Made by a program: the position numbers and the translations under genes. This document shows, piece by piece, positions 12,301-23,100 of a stretch of DNA of 64,000 nt. The DNA is from Lycocorax pyrrhopterus obiensis (taxonomy: Eukaryota; Chordata; Aves; Passeriformes; Paradisaeidae): contig JACSVZ010000015.1 of assembly GCA_014706295.1 (NCBI GenBank), forward strand, positions 58,091,535 to 58,155,534, in the 5' to 3' direction. The stretch's first letter is position 1. Every line of letters starts with the position of its first letter. The notes under the pieces are model-generated. The model saw nothing but the letters and a program-made list of their open reading frames with translations, was not told where the DNA came from and did not search any database.

Positions 12301-15300
12301 AACCTTTTCCTTCTGGGAAGGAATGAACAAAATGAACCTTAGAGCTCTTATCAAATTTTTATTATGGGATTGTCAAGAGAAAGCTTCTGAGCCTCTTCTA
12401 AATTTCCTGGACTTTATTCTCAGAGGTTTTCTTCCAACCCTGTAAAATCCTATGACCCAAAAGTTTATGACACACAGCTACAGCAGATGCCCTAATTCAG
12501 TATAGTTTCCCAGCTCCTGTTCTTCCATCACTTCTTGAAACTTTCTTTCATTTTTTGAAAGGAATATTAGAGTACAAAAAGAAAGAGTACATAACAGTGT
12601 TTTTGGCAGTATAAATCAGACAGATCTGACCTCGGTAGAATTTGAATAATATGTATCAACAAGTCTGGTCACTGATAAACAAATGAGAAAAGAGTGGTCA
12701 GTACTGACAAATACCTATTGGCTTGTTTTCTTCGGCAATGGCGCTGCCTGCAGTCGTGATGACCTCGCACTCCTCCTCAGCATTCACTAGCTCCTGGAGC
12801 ACTGCCTCCACAATTGGCATCACCATGGCTGTGGTGGAGGTGTTGGAAAGCCACATGGAGAGCACCGTGGTGCAGCACATAAAGCAAAGGAGCAACCTGG
12901 AGTGCAGCACAGGAAAATACAAGGAATTGCAGGTGGAAGAAAAAGGAGGGGAAAATTTGTGAGCTTTCAAACTCTGGAAGGAAAGATGGGTATGACAAAT
13001 GCCCCAAACCAAGGTAGCTTTTGCCCATGGATGGGAAGATCAGAGAGGTTTCAAGCTGCTGCTGTCAGGCTCAAACTACCCCCAAGCCAAGGGTTCACTC
13101 ACATGCCTGGCTTGGCTCCAGCCATCATCACCATGCGCAGGGCAATTCGCTTGTGGAGATTCCACTTTTCCACAGAAGCTGCCACACAAATCACGCCCAT
13201 GAGGAGCAAAGTTGTGTTCTTGAAATATTCAGCAGCCACCTGCGTTAAGGGCCATGGGGAATCAGTCAGTTAAAAAAGCAGTAACTACCCTACACAGAGA
13301 GCATGCTGAATGAGAAGAAATACAGCATTGTGCCTTTTTGCTCCCTGGAGTAAGAATGACAGGGAGCTGGAGAAAACGAAGAATTCATAAATCAAAATAT
13401 TCTCTTTAATCTCTTTCTTGTTGTGTTTACAAATAAGGCTCTATACCCTATTGTTTATGGGCTTCTTCAGTTTTGAGGAGATCAAGAGAAATGTTATTTT
13501 TTCTAGCGGGATGTTCAGTGCCTACAGTAACTCAGTCATACTCAACTAGGCTCAGATGGAAGCAAGCACAGGCAAAACTGCACTGAAGGCAGCTTATTCA
13601 TGTGCTTCATCTGCTTTTTCATTCTGGAGATGTTTTTGTCTATCTTGCTTATATTTATTCTGTCTTGTTCAGCTTTTGGGCAAAATGTGGCATCCCTAGA
13701 ACCTACAGCTTCAGAAAAAAAAGTCCTTTGGGACTGACACTTTGAATGCAGTAAGGAAAGGTTGGTATATTGCTGCAGTGATCCACAAACCCTGTGTCAA
13801 AACTTTTCACATTGGAAATCCATTTCCACTTTATCAGGAAAATAGGGAAAAGTTTCAATAAGAAGAACTTTAATTTAAAGAGGATTAGCAAAACCCATCA
13901 ACTGGTTCAGGAAAATATTAAGAGACCAAAGCAGGAATCGTGAATATGGGTCTTGCTAAAATCTGAGAAGATATTCTGTCAAGGAACTGCAAAAATGACA
14001 AATTAAGCAAACTATACAATTCTTACACAAACACACACATATACTTCTGTAAAAACAAACTAAATGGGAGAAAATAAAAGTTGCAAACAGATGTTTGGGG
14101 TCTAGCAAAATTTTTCATTTCATTTTGATGCAATCCTTCCTAGGCTGTTGCTGGAATATTTTTCAAAAAGCATAATTTCTTCAGTTTAAAACTTCTACTC
14201 TAACCAAATATAGGTGCCAGCATTTAAAAACAATTAAGAACAGAGGAAGCAATAGTTTTTCCATTGTCCTCTGTTATACTGATGCTCCTCCATAAAGTGC
14301 AAGAATGACACTAATGTTATTTTGTGAAATCTGCAACAAGTTATACATTTAATGACATTTATTTAATAAATCCCTGTGGTGACCTAAATAGACTTGGCCA
14401 TCATAGTTGTGTGCCAGAACTTTTAAATATCACCTTTTTGGCTTTCTTCCACCATCTTCTTTCTTATTAACTTTCTTTATTTTCCTGCTACCTTTTCAAA
14501 AAATAATGAGGTGAATTGAGGAAATCCATCAAGCCAGCAGCGTGAAGAATCTGGGGTTTTTTTTCCTGTATTCCTTTCACAGCCATTTTGGAGAAATAAG
14601 CGAATGCTAATAGCCTTATTAACACCAACATACATATATATGACACACTGGTTCATGTTCTTAAGCGCCTGTGAGTAATTTGTTGCTTAAATAGTAGTAA
14701 TTTTCTAGGCAAGAGTCATTCCAGAACAGCCGATTGGAAATACTGCAACATCATCAGAGTTGTTTATTTTTGAACGCAGGGATTTACTTCTGTTCCTAAA
14801 GCAAATAATACATTCTTTGCAGTAGTCTTACTGTCACTTTATTTGACATTACATTGAATTTCTCTCAGGCTGCCATTAAATTTTCCTTCTCCAATGTGCT
14901 GCCAAATTTTTAATGAAAATGCCCAACTACTTTACCTTTATGTTAGGAAGAAAATATTGTGAAAATACTGAATTGTGTTTGTATGAAAATGCATCTAATT
15001 TTATTACAAAACTTGGGGGAATAAGCAGTCATAAAACTCTTGGCTCGTGCTTGTCTCTATCCATTTATATGTATTCCCAGTGCTAGACTGTGAGAGAAAT
15101 CCAACAATTTTATGTTTGCTACATATACTTCTGCGTTCTTATCTGTATTACTTGTCCTTAAATCAAATGTGCTGTCCCCTCATCCCCCAAAAAAGAGATA
15201 GAAAAAAGGAGGGGGAAGAAAGTTGTAGACAAAATAAAATAAATTCTTGGCACATAAAGAAAGAAATTAACATTCAAAATACCTCGAGTAAGCAAATTCA

Positions 15301-18300
15301 GGCCTGATCATAGAGACATTTTTGTACAGCTGCTCCTTTGCCTGAGAACTCATGGCTACAATGCAGCACTAGGTTACAGCTTTGAGAAAGGACTAGACAT
15401 TCATGTGGATAACAAAATTATCTAGTCTTTTGCAGTAAATGGTAACTGGTTTTAGCATACCTACCCTCTTGCCTTATATGACATCCACAATAAATACAAT
15501 TGGAAGGAAACTTTACAGTGTGTCCTACAGCTGCTCTTTACATGGATTTGAGGAGGGGAAAGGTGGGATCCTTTGGAGCAATAGGTTGTGATGCAGCAGT
15601 TGAAAGGATGGACATCCCTCCTGCCTGATATAGCCTGTATTATACCCTCTATCTACCTTCTGTCAAAGAAAGGGCTGCTGGGACCCAGTTACACGTGACG
15701 AGATGTACACTGCCTCCTCCCCTGCCTCTGAGCCTTGCTACTGCACTAACATCGGCCTTATTCAAATAATTAGCTGAGAGTAAAAATATTAGATGATAAA
15801 AATGCACAACGGTCTGACCTCGCTGGACTTCATGACTCCAAAGAGAGGGTACAGGAAAGCAGGAACCAAGGCTGCTGCCCCCAGAGGCACTGCTTCAGAC
15901 ACCCAGTACACAGCTGTCACCACGAGCACGTAGGCACACGAGGCTTCCTGCAGGGACGAAGCACAGAGGATGAGTGTTACTGCCCCACCACATGCTGTGG
16001 GAGCTCTGTGAGATCACCCATAGGATTCTTTGGACTGTGGGTGCCTGGGTTTGAAAAAAACCAAAAAGGATTGTATTGGGACCTCCAAAGGTGCAGCTGT
16101 TTGGGTGTGAAATCTTGGCTACCATCTGAAAGGACAGTTTCAGAAGATGATGCTAATGAGAATTTTCCCATATAAGACATGGCAAAGCATTGGGATAAGC
16201 CTATTTATCAGCAAAATAATGGCTTCAAGTGTATTTATAAATTTGTTTGATTTCCATAATCCAATATTTACCAAGCATTCAATCATGACTCCTCAGGTTA
16301 GACCTGTTGACCTGTTATCTCTGCATGTGTTTCTCTCCAGTACTGGACAAAGACAGGAACTGTTACTTTTCAGGACCAGATGAGAGCATTCATATTTGCC
16401 ATAAACCTGCCTCGTAGCTATTTTGGGAAATGCTCTGGAAACTTGTGGTTTGTTGTTGGGGGTTTTTTTGTTTTTTGTTTTTTTTTTTTTTAACAGTGTG
16501 CAAGCAATTTTGTTAGCTGATTTTATTTGCTCAGGTTATTTCTAAAGACCTTTGGAAGAAGACCACAGGCCTGTGGGGCTGAAGGCAGTGGGTGAATGGA
16601 GTTAATCAAACAAATTTGCTGCTGTCCAAGGTTCTGGTAGAAAAAAGCATGAGAGCATCATACTGAACAATCATGGGGAGCTGGGATATGATGGAGAAAA
16701 GTGCTATCTGCTGAATATTCTTACAGAAAAACACAGCTAGTGCATGGAAGTCTTCTGGTCCATTTCTAAGCTATATCTATATTTATGGCACTCCTTGGAG
16801 CTCTCCTTAGGCTCAGTTTGCTATTTTAACAATAGGTTCTATACTTAGAAACCTGTGGATATCTGCTGGTAATAATTACAGAAACTACCCTCAAGAAAAG
16901 GTTTTTCCTCTTCTTTTCTTTTCTTTTCTTTTCTTTTCTTTTCTTTTCTTTTCTTTTCTTTTCTTTTCTTTTCTTTTCTTTTCTTTTCTTTTCTTTTCTT
17001 TTCTTTTCTTTTCTTTTCTTTTCTTTTCTTTTCTTTTCTTTTCTTTTCTTTTCTTTTCTTTTCTTTTCTTTTCTTTTCTTTTCTTTTCTTTTCTTTTCTT
17101 TTCTTTTCTTTTCTTTTCCTTTCCTTTCCTTTCCTTTCCTTTCCTTTCCTTTCCTTTCCTTTCCTTTCCTTTCCTTTCCTTTCCTTTCCTTTCCTTTCCT
17201 TTCCTTTCCTTTCCTTTCCTTTCCTTTCCTTTCCTTTCCTTTCCTTTCCTTTCCTTTCCTTTCCTTTCCTTTCCTTTCCTTTCCTTTTTCCTTTCCTTTC
17301 CTTTCCTTTCCTTCCTTTCCTTTCCTTTCCTTTCCTTTCCTTTCCTTTCTTTCTTTTTCTTTTTCTTTTTCTTTTTCTTTTTCTTTTCTTTTTCTTTTCT
17401 TTTTCTTTTCTTTTCTTTTTCTTTTTCTTTTCTTTTTCTTTTTCTTTCTTTTTCTTTTTCTTTTTCTTTTTTCTTTTCTTTTTCTTTTTCTTTTTCTTTT
17501 TCTTTTTCTTTTTCTTTTTCTTTTTCTTTTTCTTTTTCTTTTTCTTTTTCTTTTTCTTTTTCTTTTTCTTTTTCTTTTTCTTTTTCTTTTTCTTTTCTCC
17601 TGCACTGGCCTAACCTGCATTCTATGGCAGTTGGTAGGTCTGCACTGATTTACTCCAGCTATAAATGTATCTGTTCTTCATTATGCACCAGATGTTCCAT
17701 GTGAACTTATCGAGTCATATGGAGTCACAGCTCACAAATGTCTATTGTTTAGAAAATTCACTCTTCACAAATGCTATTTGAGTCTCTTAAAATATAATTT
17801 CACTACTTTCGTTTCCTGGCTGGATGACTTCTAAATAAAGCAACTTTCAAGATGTCACAGAAGCAATTCTCACAGATCCCTGTGCAAATCAATGAGCATG
17901 TTTTTACATTTCATTGGTTTTCAATCAGTTTTGTGAACGAGGTGGTAAAGCCTAGTGAAATTATACAGGGATGTGGGTTCAATGGAATGAATCAATAGCT
18001 TGTATTTAAATTCATGTTTATAGGGGTCATTTTTACGTTACCTCTAGCAAAGAGCCACAAAGAGCTGTTCATCTTTTTTTTGAAGTGCAGCTTATAGTAA
18101 TAACAGGCAGAACACAGCCCAAAGAGAAAGTTAAGATAGATTGATATGTACTATTTCCTTTACTTGAGTAAGAATTGCAGCCAGGGTTACTCAGAAGCTT
18201 GGATTTAAATATTTAAATGCCAGGTCTCGCTCTATTTCAGAAAAGTGTAACATTAAACAGTTATAATTCAACAAAGCCAGGGTAGGTTTATATCAGATAT

Positions 18301-21300
18301 TAGGGAAAATTTCTTCAGTGGTAGGGTGGTCAGGCATTGGAATAGATTGCCCAGAGAGGTGGTGGATCCACCATCCCTGGAAGCTTTCAAAGGACATGTG
18401 GATGTGTCCCTTGGGAATATGGTTTAGTGGTGAACACGGCAGTGCTGGGTTAGCAGTTGGACTTGATGACCTTAGAAGTCTTTTCCAACATTAATGATTC
18501 TATGACTCTGTGATTCTATTAAGCAGGGCCACCAAAATAGCTGACATAAATTTAGAAGAAAACCTAAGTTCCTTTGAGCAGATAGGCTCCAATTACTTGA
18601 GAGGTTATAAAGAGTATCTGAAAGGCTCTTGGAGAAATTTAGCTCTGGATTAGCCAACTTGCTGCTCAGTCACCTTTAACTACATTTTGCTTCAAGGTTA
18701 ATATTCCACAGAGAGCAGAGCATAAGGCCATTTTTCTGACCTAGTGACTGATTCATTTTTAATTTTTAACTCATTAGCTTCTGCTAGCAAACTACTGTTT
18801 GCATGGGCTCTGTATGAGATCCAGCAGTCATCTGAGTAGAAAAATAACTTCTAATGAAAGATGAATCAGTGGTTTTCATTTTAAAGCTGTGCAGATGCAA
18901 AATCCAAGGGGTATGTTTTGCCAAAATTAATAAAATTGCTTTCATCCTAACCGGAATCCAAACTTTTTCCTCACTCCAAAAATGTACTTCTCTATAATTT
19001 CTTTGAGTGACTGTTGTTATTTTCTATTACTCCTCTGTGTGTGGCAATAAAGTAGGCTGATAGTGAAAATGGAATAGGACACAGGGAAGTTGCATCTCTA
19101 GCAAAACCTAACTGGGATGGGCACAGAGTCTTTGTGTTTCCTATACAACAGGCTGTAATCATTTTACAAAAAAAAAAATCCCAAAACAAACTGCATTTTT
19201 AAATGGTACAAAACTGTAAGCAAGTACTGGGAAAGCCAAGCTTGCTAATCTCCACTAAAAACTTAATCGGCTTGTCTGGCAACTTTATTCATTTTCTCAG
19301 TTCGTTTCCAAGAGAAACCATATTAATCTCTTCTATTTAATTGAGCTGAGTTTATATATTTAATTAATGGTTACCAGAGCTACTAAGTACTAGACTGAAG
19401 CAGTGGCAGTATAATTTTAACTGTTTCACCCTCCTCACTTGTTATACAGATGAAAATTTCTGTTAAGCCAACCTGAGAGCTTGAGGCAGGGAATAGGAAA
19501 ATGTGATGGCTAAAGGGACTATAATCAATTTATCTGTCTTCAGTCACTCCCTTAGGTGGAAATAAAAGAGGAGCTGAAAGGAAGCTGTGGCTAAAAACTC
19601 CACACTAAGGGTCATGCATCAAACTATTGTAACTAAAATATCCAAGGATCTCAGAGTGATTAAAAGGAAGGATAAATTCTGTGTCGGAATTTTGCCCACT
19701 TAAGGGTGTGCATTGCATATCTTGCATGCAGAGGTGTGTTTAAGCTCTGCAAAGAGGTAGTCCAGCCTCTGGAATAACATCTTTGATTTTATGGGATCAT
19801 GCTGAAATTCCATCCTTTGGCCTGTGCAAATAACACCAAAGGTGAATGAAAAGATGTCATCTCTGGCTCTTCAGAGCATGTTCTGTGCTTTAGGGTCCAT
19901 TCTGCTGATTTGGCATATCAGGATGTCAGCATCCCCTGATACTGCAGGTCTCACAGCTCTGCCAACTGCTGACTTTCGAGGAGTAATCCAAATTGATCCT
20001 TGATTGGGTACAGTGTGGCCACAGGAACAGTGGTCACAGAAAGCCTGTCCTCAACTGACTGAGTTCATGTAGCATGACTGATGGTATCTCTGGTGGCTTT
20101 ATGACAAAAAAAAAAGAGGATAAAGATTACAAAAAAGAAGCAAAAATGCTCACATGTCACTGTGAACAATGGAGGAAATAAGGACAGAATGAAAAAGATC
20201 CACAGTTTAAAGCACACTTTTTTTTTAACCTGAAAGGCATTTATGTATGTCCAAACCTGTGGTACAATTTCAGTCAAAACTCTGGAAGGGGAAAAAGAAT
20301 TCAAGCAAATTTTATCAAATTTATTTTTCACCCAACCATTTCTTGTCACAAAATAATATAAAAGAAGCTATGGACTTTATTCTCATTAGCAGTATCTACG
20401 AACAATTCTGAATCCTTGTGCTCCCTTTGATCTTTCTTGCCACTATACATGTAACGCTCCTTTGACATTTCCGGAGATGTGCTGGTATCATCAAAGAAAC
20501 TGCAAGCTGATTCTCTACAGGAATGCAGATATAAATGACCTGGTAATTTCAATCTCTATAAAAAAGACAAAACCTAATATAATTGTAAAAATACAAGCAT
20601 GTGAGCAGGCATCAAATTGAATCTTCCCATTTAAAAAGTAATCATAGTCAATGGGTTGTAACAAAGTAAAATCTACACAAAAGCACTTGAATAGCATGCT
20701 GTCAGCTGAGTTTACTTGGTGGTGATGTATTCTTAATAGCACTATAAATGTTTGTCCAGCTCTTGGTCAGACTCTCTGCTGTACTTTACCCTCTGTGGTC
20801 ACTCACATATATACAAAGTGGATGTAAATCACCACCAGTTGGATTTTCACATCACTTTGCAGTAAAACAGCACTATGAGGTGCAGAATCATAGTGCAGAG
20901 GAGCTTGTACTGTACAACAGCAATTCTTGCAGCAATCTTGTCAGTGAATTCCTGCTTCAGCACCCATATGGGGCTTTACAATTCCCTTGGCTGAGCATGT
21001 CAGGGAGCATCTCTTTTCATGTCACCCTTCCAGGGACATGGGGGGAGATTAAACTCCTCTGTAAAACAAGCCTCTGTGAAAGGGTGAGCCCTTCTGTTCC
21101 CTGAAGAGCACAATTGTCTGTCATTCATTCCCTCTCTTGAGATAAAAGAGATGAAAAAGTAATGTAAGAGAACAGCCGAGATACACTGCCGTTCAGAGCA
21201 GGAAAACTCAAAGTGCAACATACAGTTCAGTGGTGCAAGAACATTTCCTTTCTGTGAATCCTGGTTATCTTTCCAAACAAAATATTACTGTTTTGTTTTT

Positions 21301-22371
21301 GAAAACAGCTATACAGTTCCTAATCCTTTGCATTTCTATTTGATAAAGTAGTAGTATTCATAAATCACCTGATGCTATGAGGAAGAATTAATCTTTAGCA
21401 GGGCAAAGGATGGAATGGAAATTGCTGCACCTTTTGGACAGATTTCTGTCTAGGGCTATGGGGAAGGACAAGCTGCAGATTTTTAATACATTGCAAATAT
21501 TGATAAATTAAATATAACCACCTCTATAAGGTAGGAAAACATTGCTATTTTATGGGTTACAGCTGCAGAGATGTGCAAAGAAAGGACTTTACTATGTGGC
21601 CAAGGTATTCAGTAGCTCCAAAGCAGAGTCAGGAACATGGCTGCACTCACTCCCTTTGCCTGGTCTGTGTGTTAAGCACAGGATATTTCCCTCCTTTGCA
21701 TTCCTGTGTATGTCTCTGGGCCAGCATTTATGAGCCAGTGTCAGCTGCGATGTCTCAGCAGAGGTACCTACACCTGCTCTGGAGTAGTCAAGGCCATGCA
21801 TTGTCACCCAGTCCTAGTTCCTGCCTCACCTGAATTGCTGTCTTACAAACCCACACTAAATTGAAAGTGCCTCCATGCATACTTATTACTAAAAAACTAA
21901 AGACTCTATAAGTATTCCTTTTAAAGACCTTTCCTTAAAGAAAATTTCATGGATGTGTTTGTTCTGTTCCCCCTTCCACACAGATATTATTTTAGAAAAA
22001 GAAGAGATCCAACATTTCTGCTTTAAAGCAGTCCTTCACTGGCTTCACCTGGCTCTTCAGCTCTGCTTGTGACATGACTCAAGGTAGCCCTGGCTCTTAC
22101 CATGATGACTTCTCAGTGACCCTCACTGTCCTTCAGACTTGAGTCTTTGATTTTTCCAAGATCTGTGTTTCTTGAGGACTTTGTCTTTCTTTTTGCACAC
22201 TGCAAACTTAATCAGCAGGACTACCTGCTGCACTCAGAGGCTTTGCTAAAAAGAAAATGAAAATGTACTTACACTGCTGGGGTATATGAGTGGCAGAGGA
22301 AGAAGCAGAAGTGGAATGAGAACAACGAGCAAGAGATTTCTGGATCGGAGAATCTCCTTCATCACAGCCAT
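199..22371 (-). CDS. SLC13A4: SLC13A4, sodium/sulfate cotransporter, 13 coding exons, 3' end outside window
   Basis: Sodium-coupled sulfate transporter of the SLC13 (DASS/NaS) family, a multi-pass plasma-membrane protein. In mammals it is known from placenta, brain barriers and high endothelial venules. I joined coding segments (minus-strand order) 22371-22273, 15947-15819, 13239-13103, 12896-12715, 12023-11969, 10375-10336, 9595-9518, 8248-8058, 6885-6766, 3922-3821, 2706-2605, 1522-1425 and 329-199. They total 1464 bases, or 488 codons, with no stop, and every junction is GT-AG with matching phase. Diagnostic stretches are the SNTST motif (residues 139-143), the sodium-site-like loop IGGLTTIIGTSTS (283-295), a basic cytosolic loop with KKKK, and MPWEIVVLVGGGYALA near 469-484. 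Order and wording match human SLC13A4 as remembered, rather than SLC13A1, A2, A3 or A5. The last ~140 residues, including the second substrate motif, lie past position 1. Orthology is very likely; transport activity is inferred from the family. Confidence 0.96.
1425..1522 (-). CDS. SLC13A4: SLC13A4 coding exon 12 (residues 412-444)
   Basis: Acceptor tcctag, donor gtgagg, 98 bases. It encodes KGYRTDATVSVFLGFLLFLI then PAKKPCFGKRKK. The TDATVSVFLGFLLFLIP helix is shared with human SLC13A4. It ends in a basic loop in which the human protein has a slightly different KKND-type sequence. Frames on the opposite strand here are shadows. Confidence 0.95.
2605..2706 (-). CDS. SLC13A4: SLC13A4 coding exon 11 (residues 378-411)
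   Basis: Acceptor ttctag, donor gtgagt, 102 bases. It encodes YPEMVTGFFFILMTLLWFTR then EPGFVPGWSSFFE. LWFTREPGFVPGW is a signature of the whole SLC13 family. The reading frame joins exons 10 and 12 exactly. Confidence 0.97.
3821..3922 (-). CDS. SLC13A4: SLC13A4 coding exon 10, basic cytosolic loop (residues 344-377)
   Basis: Flanked by acceptor tctcag and donor gtaaac, 102 bases. It encodes FKETCSVSKKKKTKREEMSE then RRIQEEYKKLGNV. This is a highly charged intracellular loop, closely matching human SLC13A4 (KKKKTKRE and SEKRIQEEYEKLG as remembered). It probably sits at the membrane-cytosol interface between helices. Confidence 0.95.
6766..6885 (-). CDS. SLC13A4: SLC13A4 coding exon 9 (residues 304-343)
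   Basis: Acceptor tttacag, donor gtgagt, 120 bases. It encodes QYPKAEVVNFGTWFLFSFPI followed by SLIMLVLTWFWLHWLFLGC. This is the conserved NFGTW block and the following membrane helix of SLC13 proteins. It completes Asn304 from exon 8 and leaves two bases of Asn344 for exon 10. Confidence 0.96.
8058..8248 (-). CDS. SLC13A4: SLC13A4 coding exon 8 with sodium-site loop (residues 241-303)
   Basis: It has acceptor tcacag and donor gtaagt, 191 bases. The first 20 codons finish the variable linker. HDHMVCKCLSLSISYAATIG then leads into GLTTIIGTSTSLIFLEHFN, one of the best conserved parts of NaS-type SLC13 proteins. The GGLTTIIGTSTS loop corresponds to the first sodium site region of DASS structures. 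The TSTS variant, rather than TGTGPN, is the form I associate with sulfate-type members. Confidence 0.97.
9518..9595 (-). CDS. SLC13A4: SLC13A4 coding exon 7, linker (residues 215-240)
   Basis: It lies between acceptor tttcag and donor gtaagg, 78 bases, phase 0 at both ends. It encodes SMNGVHMIANPIGTMNSTSN followed by GQHLPQ. The NGVxxIxNPI core matches the human linker. The rest is low-complexity polar sequence expected of a disordered cytosolic loop. It is skippable without breaking frame. Confidence 0.87.
10336..10375 (-). CDS. SLC13A4: SLC13A4 coding exon 6, 40-base microexon (residues 201-214)
   Basis: A 40-base exon between acceptor ttttag and donor gtattg. With the two carried bases it encodes D-ATTTDFSSLMHSK, aligning with the human linker stretch ending DLTTLMHNE. 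It bridges the phase difference between exon 5 (two bases over) and exon 7 (codon boundary), which independently supports it. The three consecutive ACT codons hint at slippage-prone variation. Transcript evidence would settle whether it is constitutive. Confidence 0.8.
11969..12023 (-). CDS. SLC13A4: SLC13A4 coding exon 5, linker (residues 183-201)
   Basis: This 55-base exon lies between acceptor ttgcag and donor gtaaga. It encodes GLGEKHGQPPLELIFINE plus two bases of residue 201. The LELIFxNE core matches human SLC13A4 in the cytosolic linker. Phase fits both neighbours, with one base donated by exon 4 and one taken from exon 6. Reading on into the intron gives a TAA at once, so the donor is essential. 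No long open frame marks this exon; I found it by homology. Confidence 0.88.
12715..12896 (-). CDS. SLC13A4: SLC13A4 coding exon 4 with first SNT substrate motif (residues 122-182)
   Basis: Acceptor ctccag, donor gtattt, 182 bases. It encodes LLLCFMCCTTVLSMWLSNTS, then TTAMVMPIVEAVLQELV and an acidic tail. In structurally studied DASS transporters, the Ser-Asn-Thr at residues 139-141 is one of two hairpin-tip motifs contacting the bound anion and sodium. The WLSNTSTTAMVMPIVEAVLQELV wording is typical of SLC13A4. The acidic end (NAEEECEV) begins the cytosolic linker. Frames on the opposite strand here are shadows. Confidence 0.97.
13103..13239 (-). CDS. SLC13A4: SLC13A4 coding exon 3 (residues 77-121 plus part of Met122)
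   Basis: It lies between acceptor acgcag and donor gtgagt, 137 bases long. It reads VAAEYFKNTTLLLMGVICVA, then EKWNLHKRIALR and MVMMAGAKPG. This is the conserved SLC13 block after the third membrane segment, in which EKWNLHKRIAL is nearly invariant. The exon ends with AT of Met122, completed by G from exon 4 across an intron of only 206 bases. Confidence 0.96.
15819..15947 (-). CDS. SLC13A4: SLC13A4 coding exon 2 (residues 34-76)
   Basis: Flanked by acceptor ctgcag and donor gtcaga, a weak donor after GT. It is 129 bases, phase 0 at both ends. It encodes EASCAYVLVVTAVYWVSEAV followed by a PLGAAALVPAF segment, typical of the second and third hydrophobic segments of SLC13 proteins. The open frame stops soon after the donor, which supports this boundary. 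Confidence 0.95.
16902..17601 (+). repeat. 700-base uninterrupted homopyrimidine tract: (TTTTC)n, (TTTCC)n, (TTTTTC)n
   Basis: Every base from 16902 to 17601 on this strand is C or T. Three blocks follow one another. The first is a nearly perfect TTTTC pentamer array (about 16911-17117, ~41 units). The second is a TTTCC pentamer array (about 17118-17347, ~46 units, with small slips near 17286 and 17312). The third is a mainly TTTTTC hexamer array mixed with pentamers (about 17350-17597). The SLC13A4 transcript would carry the purine complement, i.e. AAAAG, AAAGG and AAAAAG repeats. A long Lys/Arg/Glu-only reading frame on the minus strand is a by-product, not a gene. Confidence 0.97.
18275..18520 (+). 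mobile_element. CR1 LINE 3' fragment in SLC13A4 intron 1
   Basis: The order of phrases is that of an avian CR1 3' end: ATATTAGGGAAAATTTCTTC, GGTGGTCAGGCATTGGAATA, TTGCCCAGAGAGGTGGTGGA, CCATCCCTGGAAGC, GTTGGACTTGATGACCTTAG, and a tail of ATTCTATGA/CTCTGTGATTCTATT repeats. CR1 copies are usually 5' truncated and end in such 8-base repeats without poly(A). The orientation is plus, opposite to SLC13A4 transcription. The 5' limit is approximate. Confidence 0.88.
22273..22371 (-). CDS. SLC13A4: SLC13A4 coding exon 1 (start codon, residues 1-33)
   Basis: The ATG at 22371-22369 has A at -3 and G at +4, a strong Kozak context. The exon encodes MAVMKEILRSRN followed by a very hydrophobic Leu/Val/Ile/Pro stretch, the first membrane segment, ending IYPSS. 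It ends at codon boundary 33 before the donor gtaagt. Human SLC13A4 begins with a similar short basic N-terminus and a LLLLPLP core ending HPSS. A second in-frame ATG at codon 4 is possible but has no better support. Confidence 0.93.
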
Positions 22372-23100
22372 ACTCTTTCACTTTCTGATGGCTTTCTCCT
22401 CCTTCAGATTCTTCTCTGGTTCCTGAGATGTTCCAATTTTCACGCCACGTTTTCCTTCACCTGTGCCTGGATCTCCCCAAAAGATCTCTCACCATCTCAT
22501 CTCCTATCCCCACACTCACCTAAAATATCTTTCTTAGTTTATTTATTCTTCAATCTGTTGTTTTGAAAAGGTTTTTTGACTAAAAAGACATTCAGTTTAT
22601 GTAGGGCTCACAAGCACATCCAAATTATTATCACACCATAACACGCAGAGGTTTGCAAGCTGAAGCATAGTGATCTTTTGACAAATTTTCTTTTTAATTC
22701 AGACTCACAGTTGTAGATGTCTTGTATCCTTATTCCCATGTTTTATAAAATTTTTTTCTTCCATCATCTGGCGGTGTGGTTCCTGTTTTCATAAATCAGG
22801 TGAGATATGTTTTGAGCTGCTGCTTTTCCTTCTGTTTGATAGTCTAAAAGTCTCAAATACAGTTCCTTTTCTGCTGGAAAATTACTAAACCAAACAATTT
22901 ATTGTTCAGTGCATAGAAGTAAATTTTCAGGTACTTCTTCTTTAAAGAAAAGACCAAACTCCCCCTCCATTTGCAGCTCCTTCAGATTTTATTTCTTTGC
23001 TTCTATTTTGTATCTACCTTTACCCTACTTTTGCCCTGAGCTTGGAATTCACAGGGCAGTAATTCCAGCATGGATTAAACTTGATCTCAATACAAAAACT
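22372..23100. other. SLC13A4 5' flank and presumed 5' UTR/promoter region
   Basis: On the transcribed strand, the ~100 bases before the ATG are purine-rich, consistent with 5' UTR. No CpG island is visible. An ATTTTATAAAA palindrome near 22741-22751 could act as a TATA-like element, but I cannot place the transcription start. Small frames here are not supported as genes. Confidence 0.4.

Larger units (their letters stand above)
330..15818 (-). other. SLC13A4: SLC13A4 introns 2-12 (non-exonic sequence between exons)
   Basis: The spaces between listed exons are introns of 1095, 1082, 1114, 2843, 1172, 1269, 740, 1593, 691, 206 and 2579 bases, from low to high coordinates. They are AT-rich with no recognisable second gene, tRNA or rRNA. 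I saw only minor features: a short imperfect direct repeat of aggctggaagag near 5293-5322 and a GTT run near 10,114. Small open frames here have no coding character. Confidence 0.75.
15948..22272 (-). other. SLC13A4: SLC13A4 intron 1 (6.3 kb)
   Basis: Largest intron of the gene within the window. It contains the 700-base pyrimidine tract and a CR1 3' fragment, both listed separately, plus a T-rich run near 16,461-16,492. The remainder is unremarkable AT-rich sequence with no exon I can support. Confidence 0.8.

Noticed and set aside
16458..16496. Strong acceptor-like T-run followed by AACAG on the plus strand
   Set aside because: No open reading frame or gene follows on that strand; it lies antisense in SLC13A4 intron 1.
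16826..17620. 264-codon frame rich in Lys, Arg and Glu on the minus strand
   Set aside because: It is the direct translation of the AAAAG/AAAGG/AAAAAG repeat tract; no start context and no protein family.
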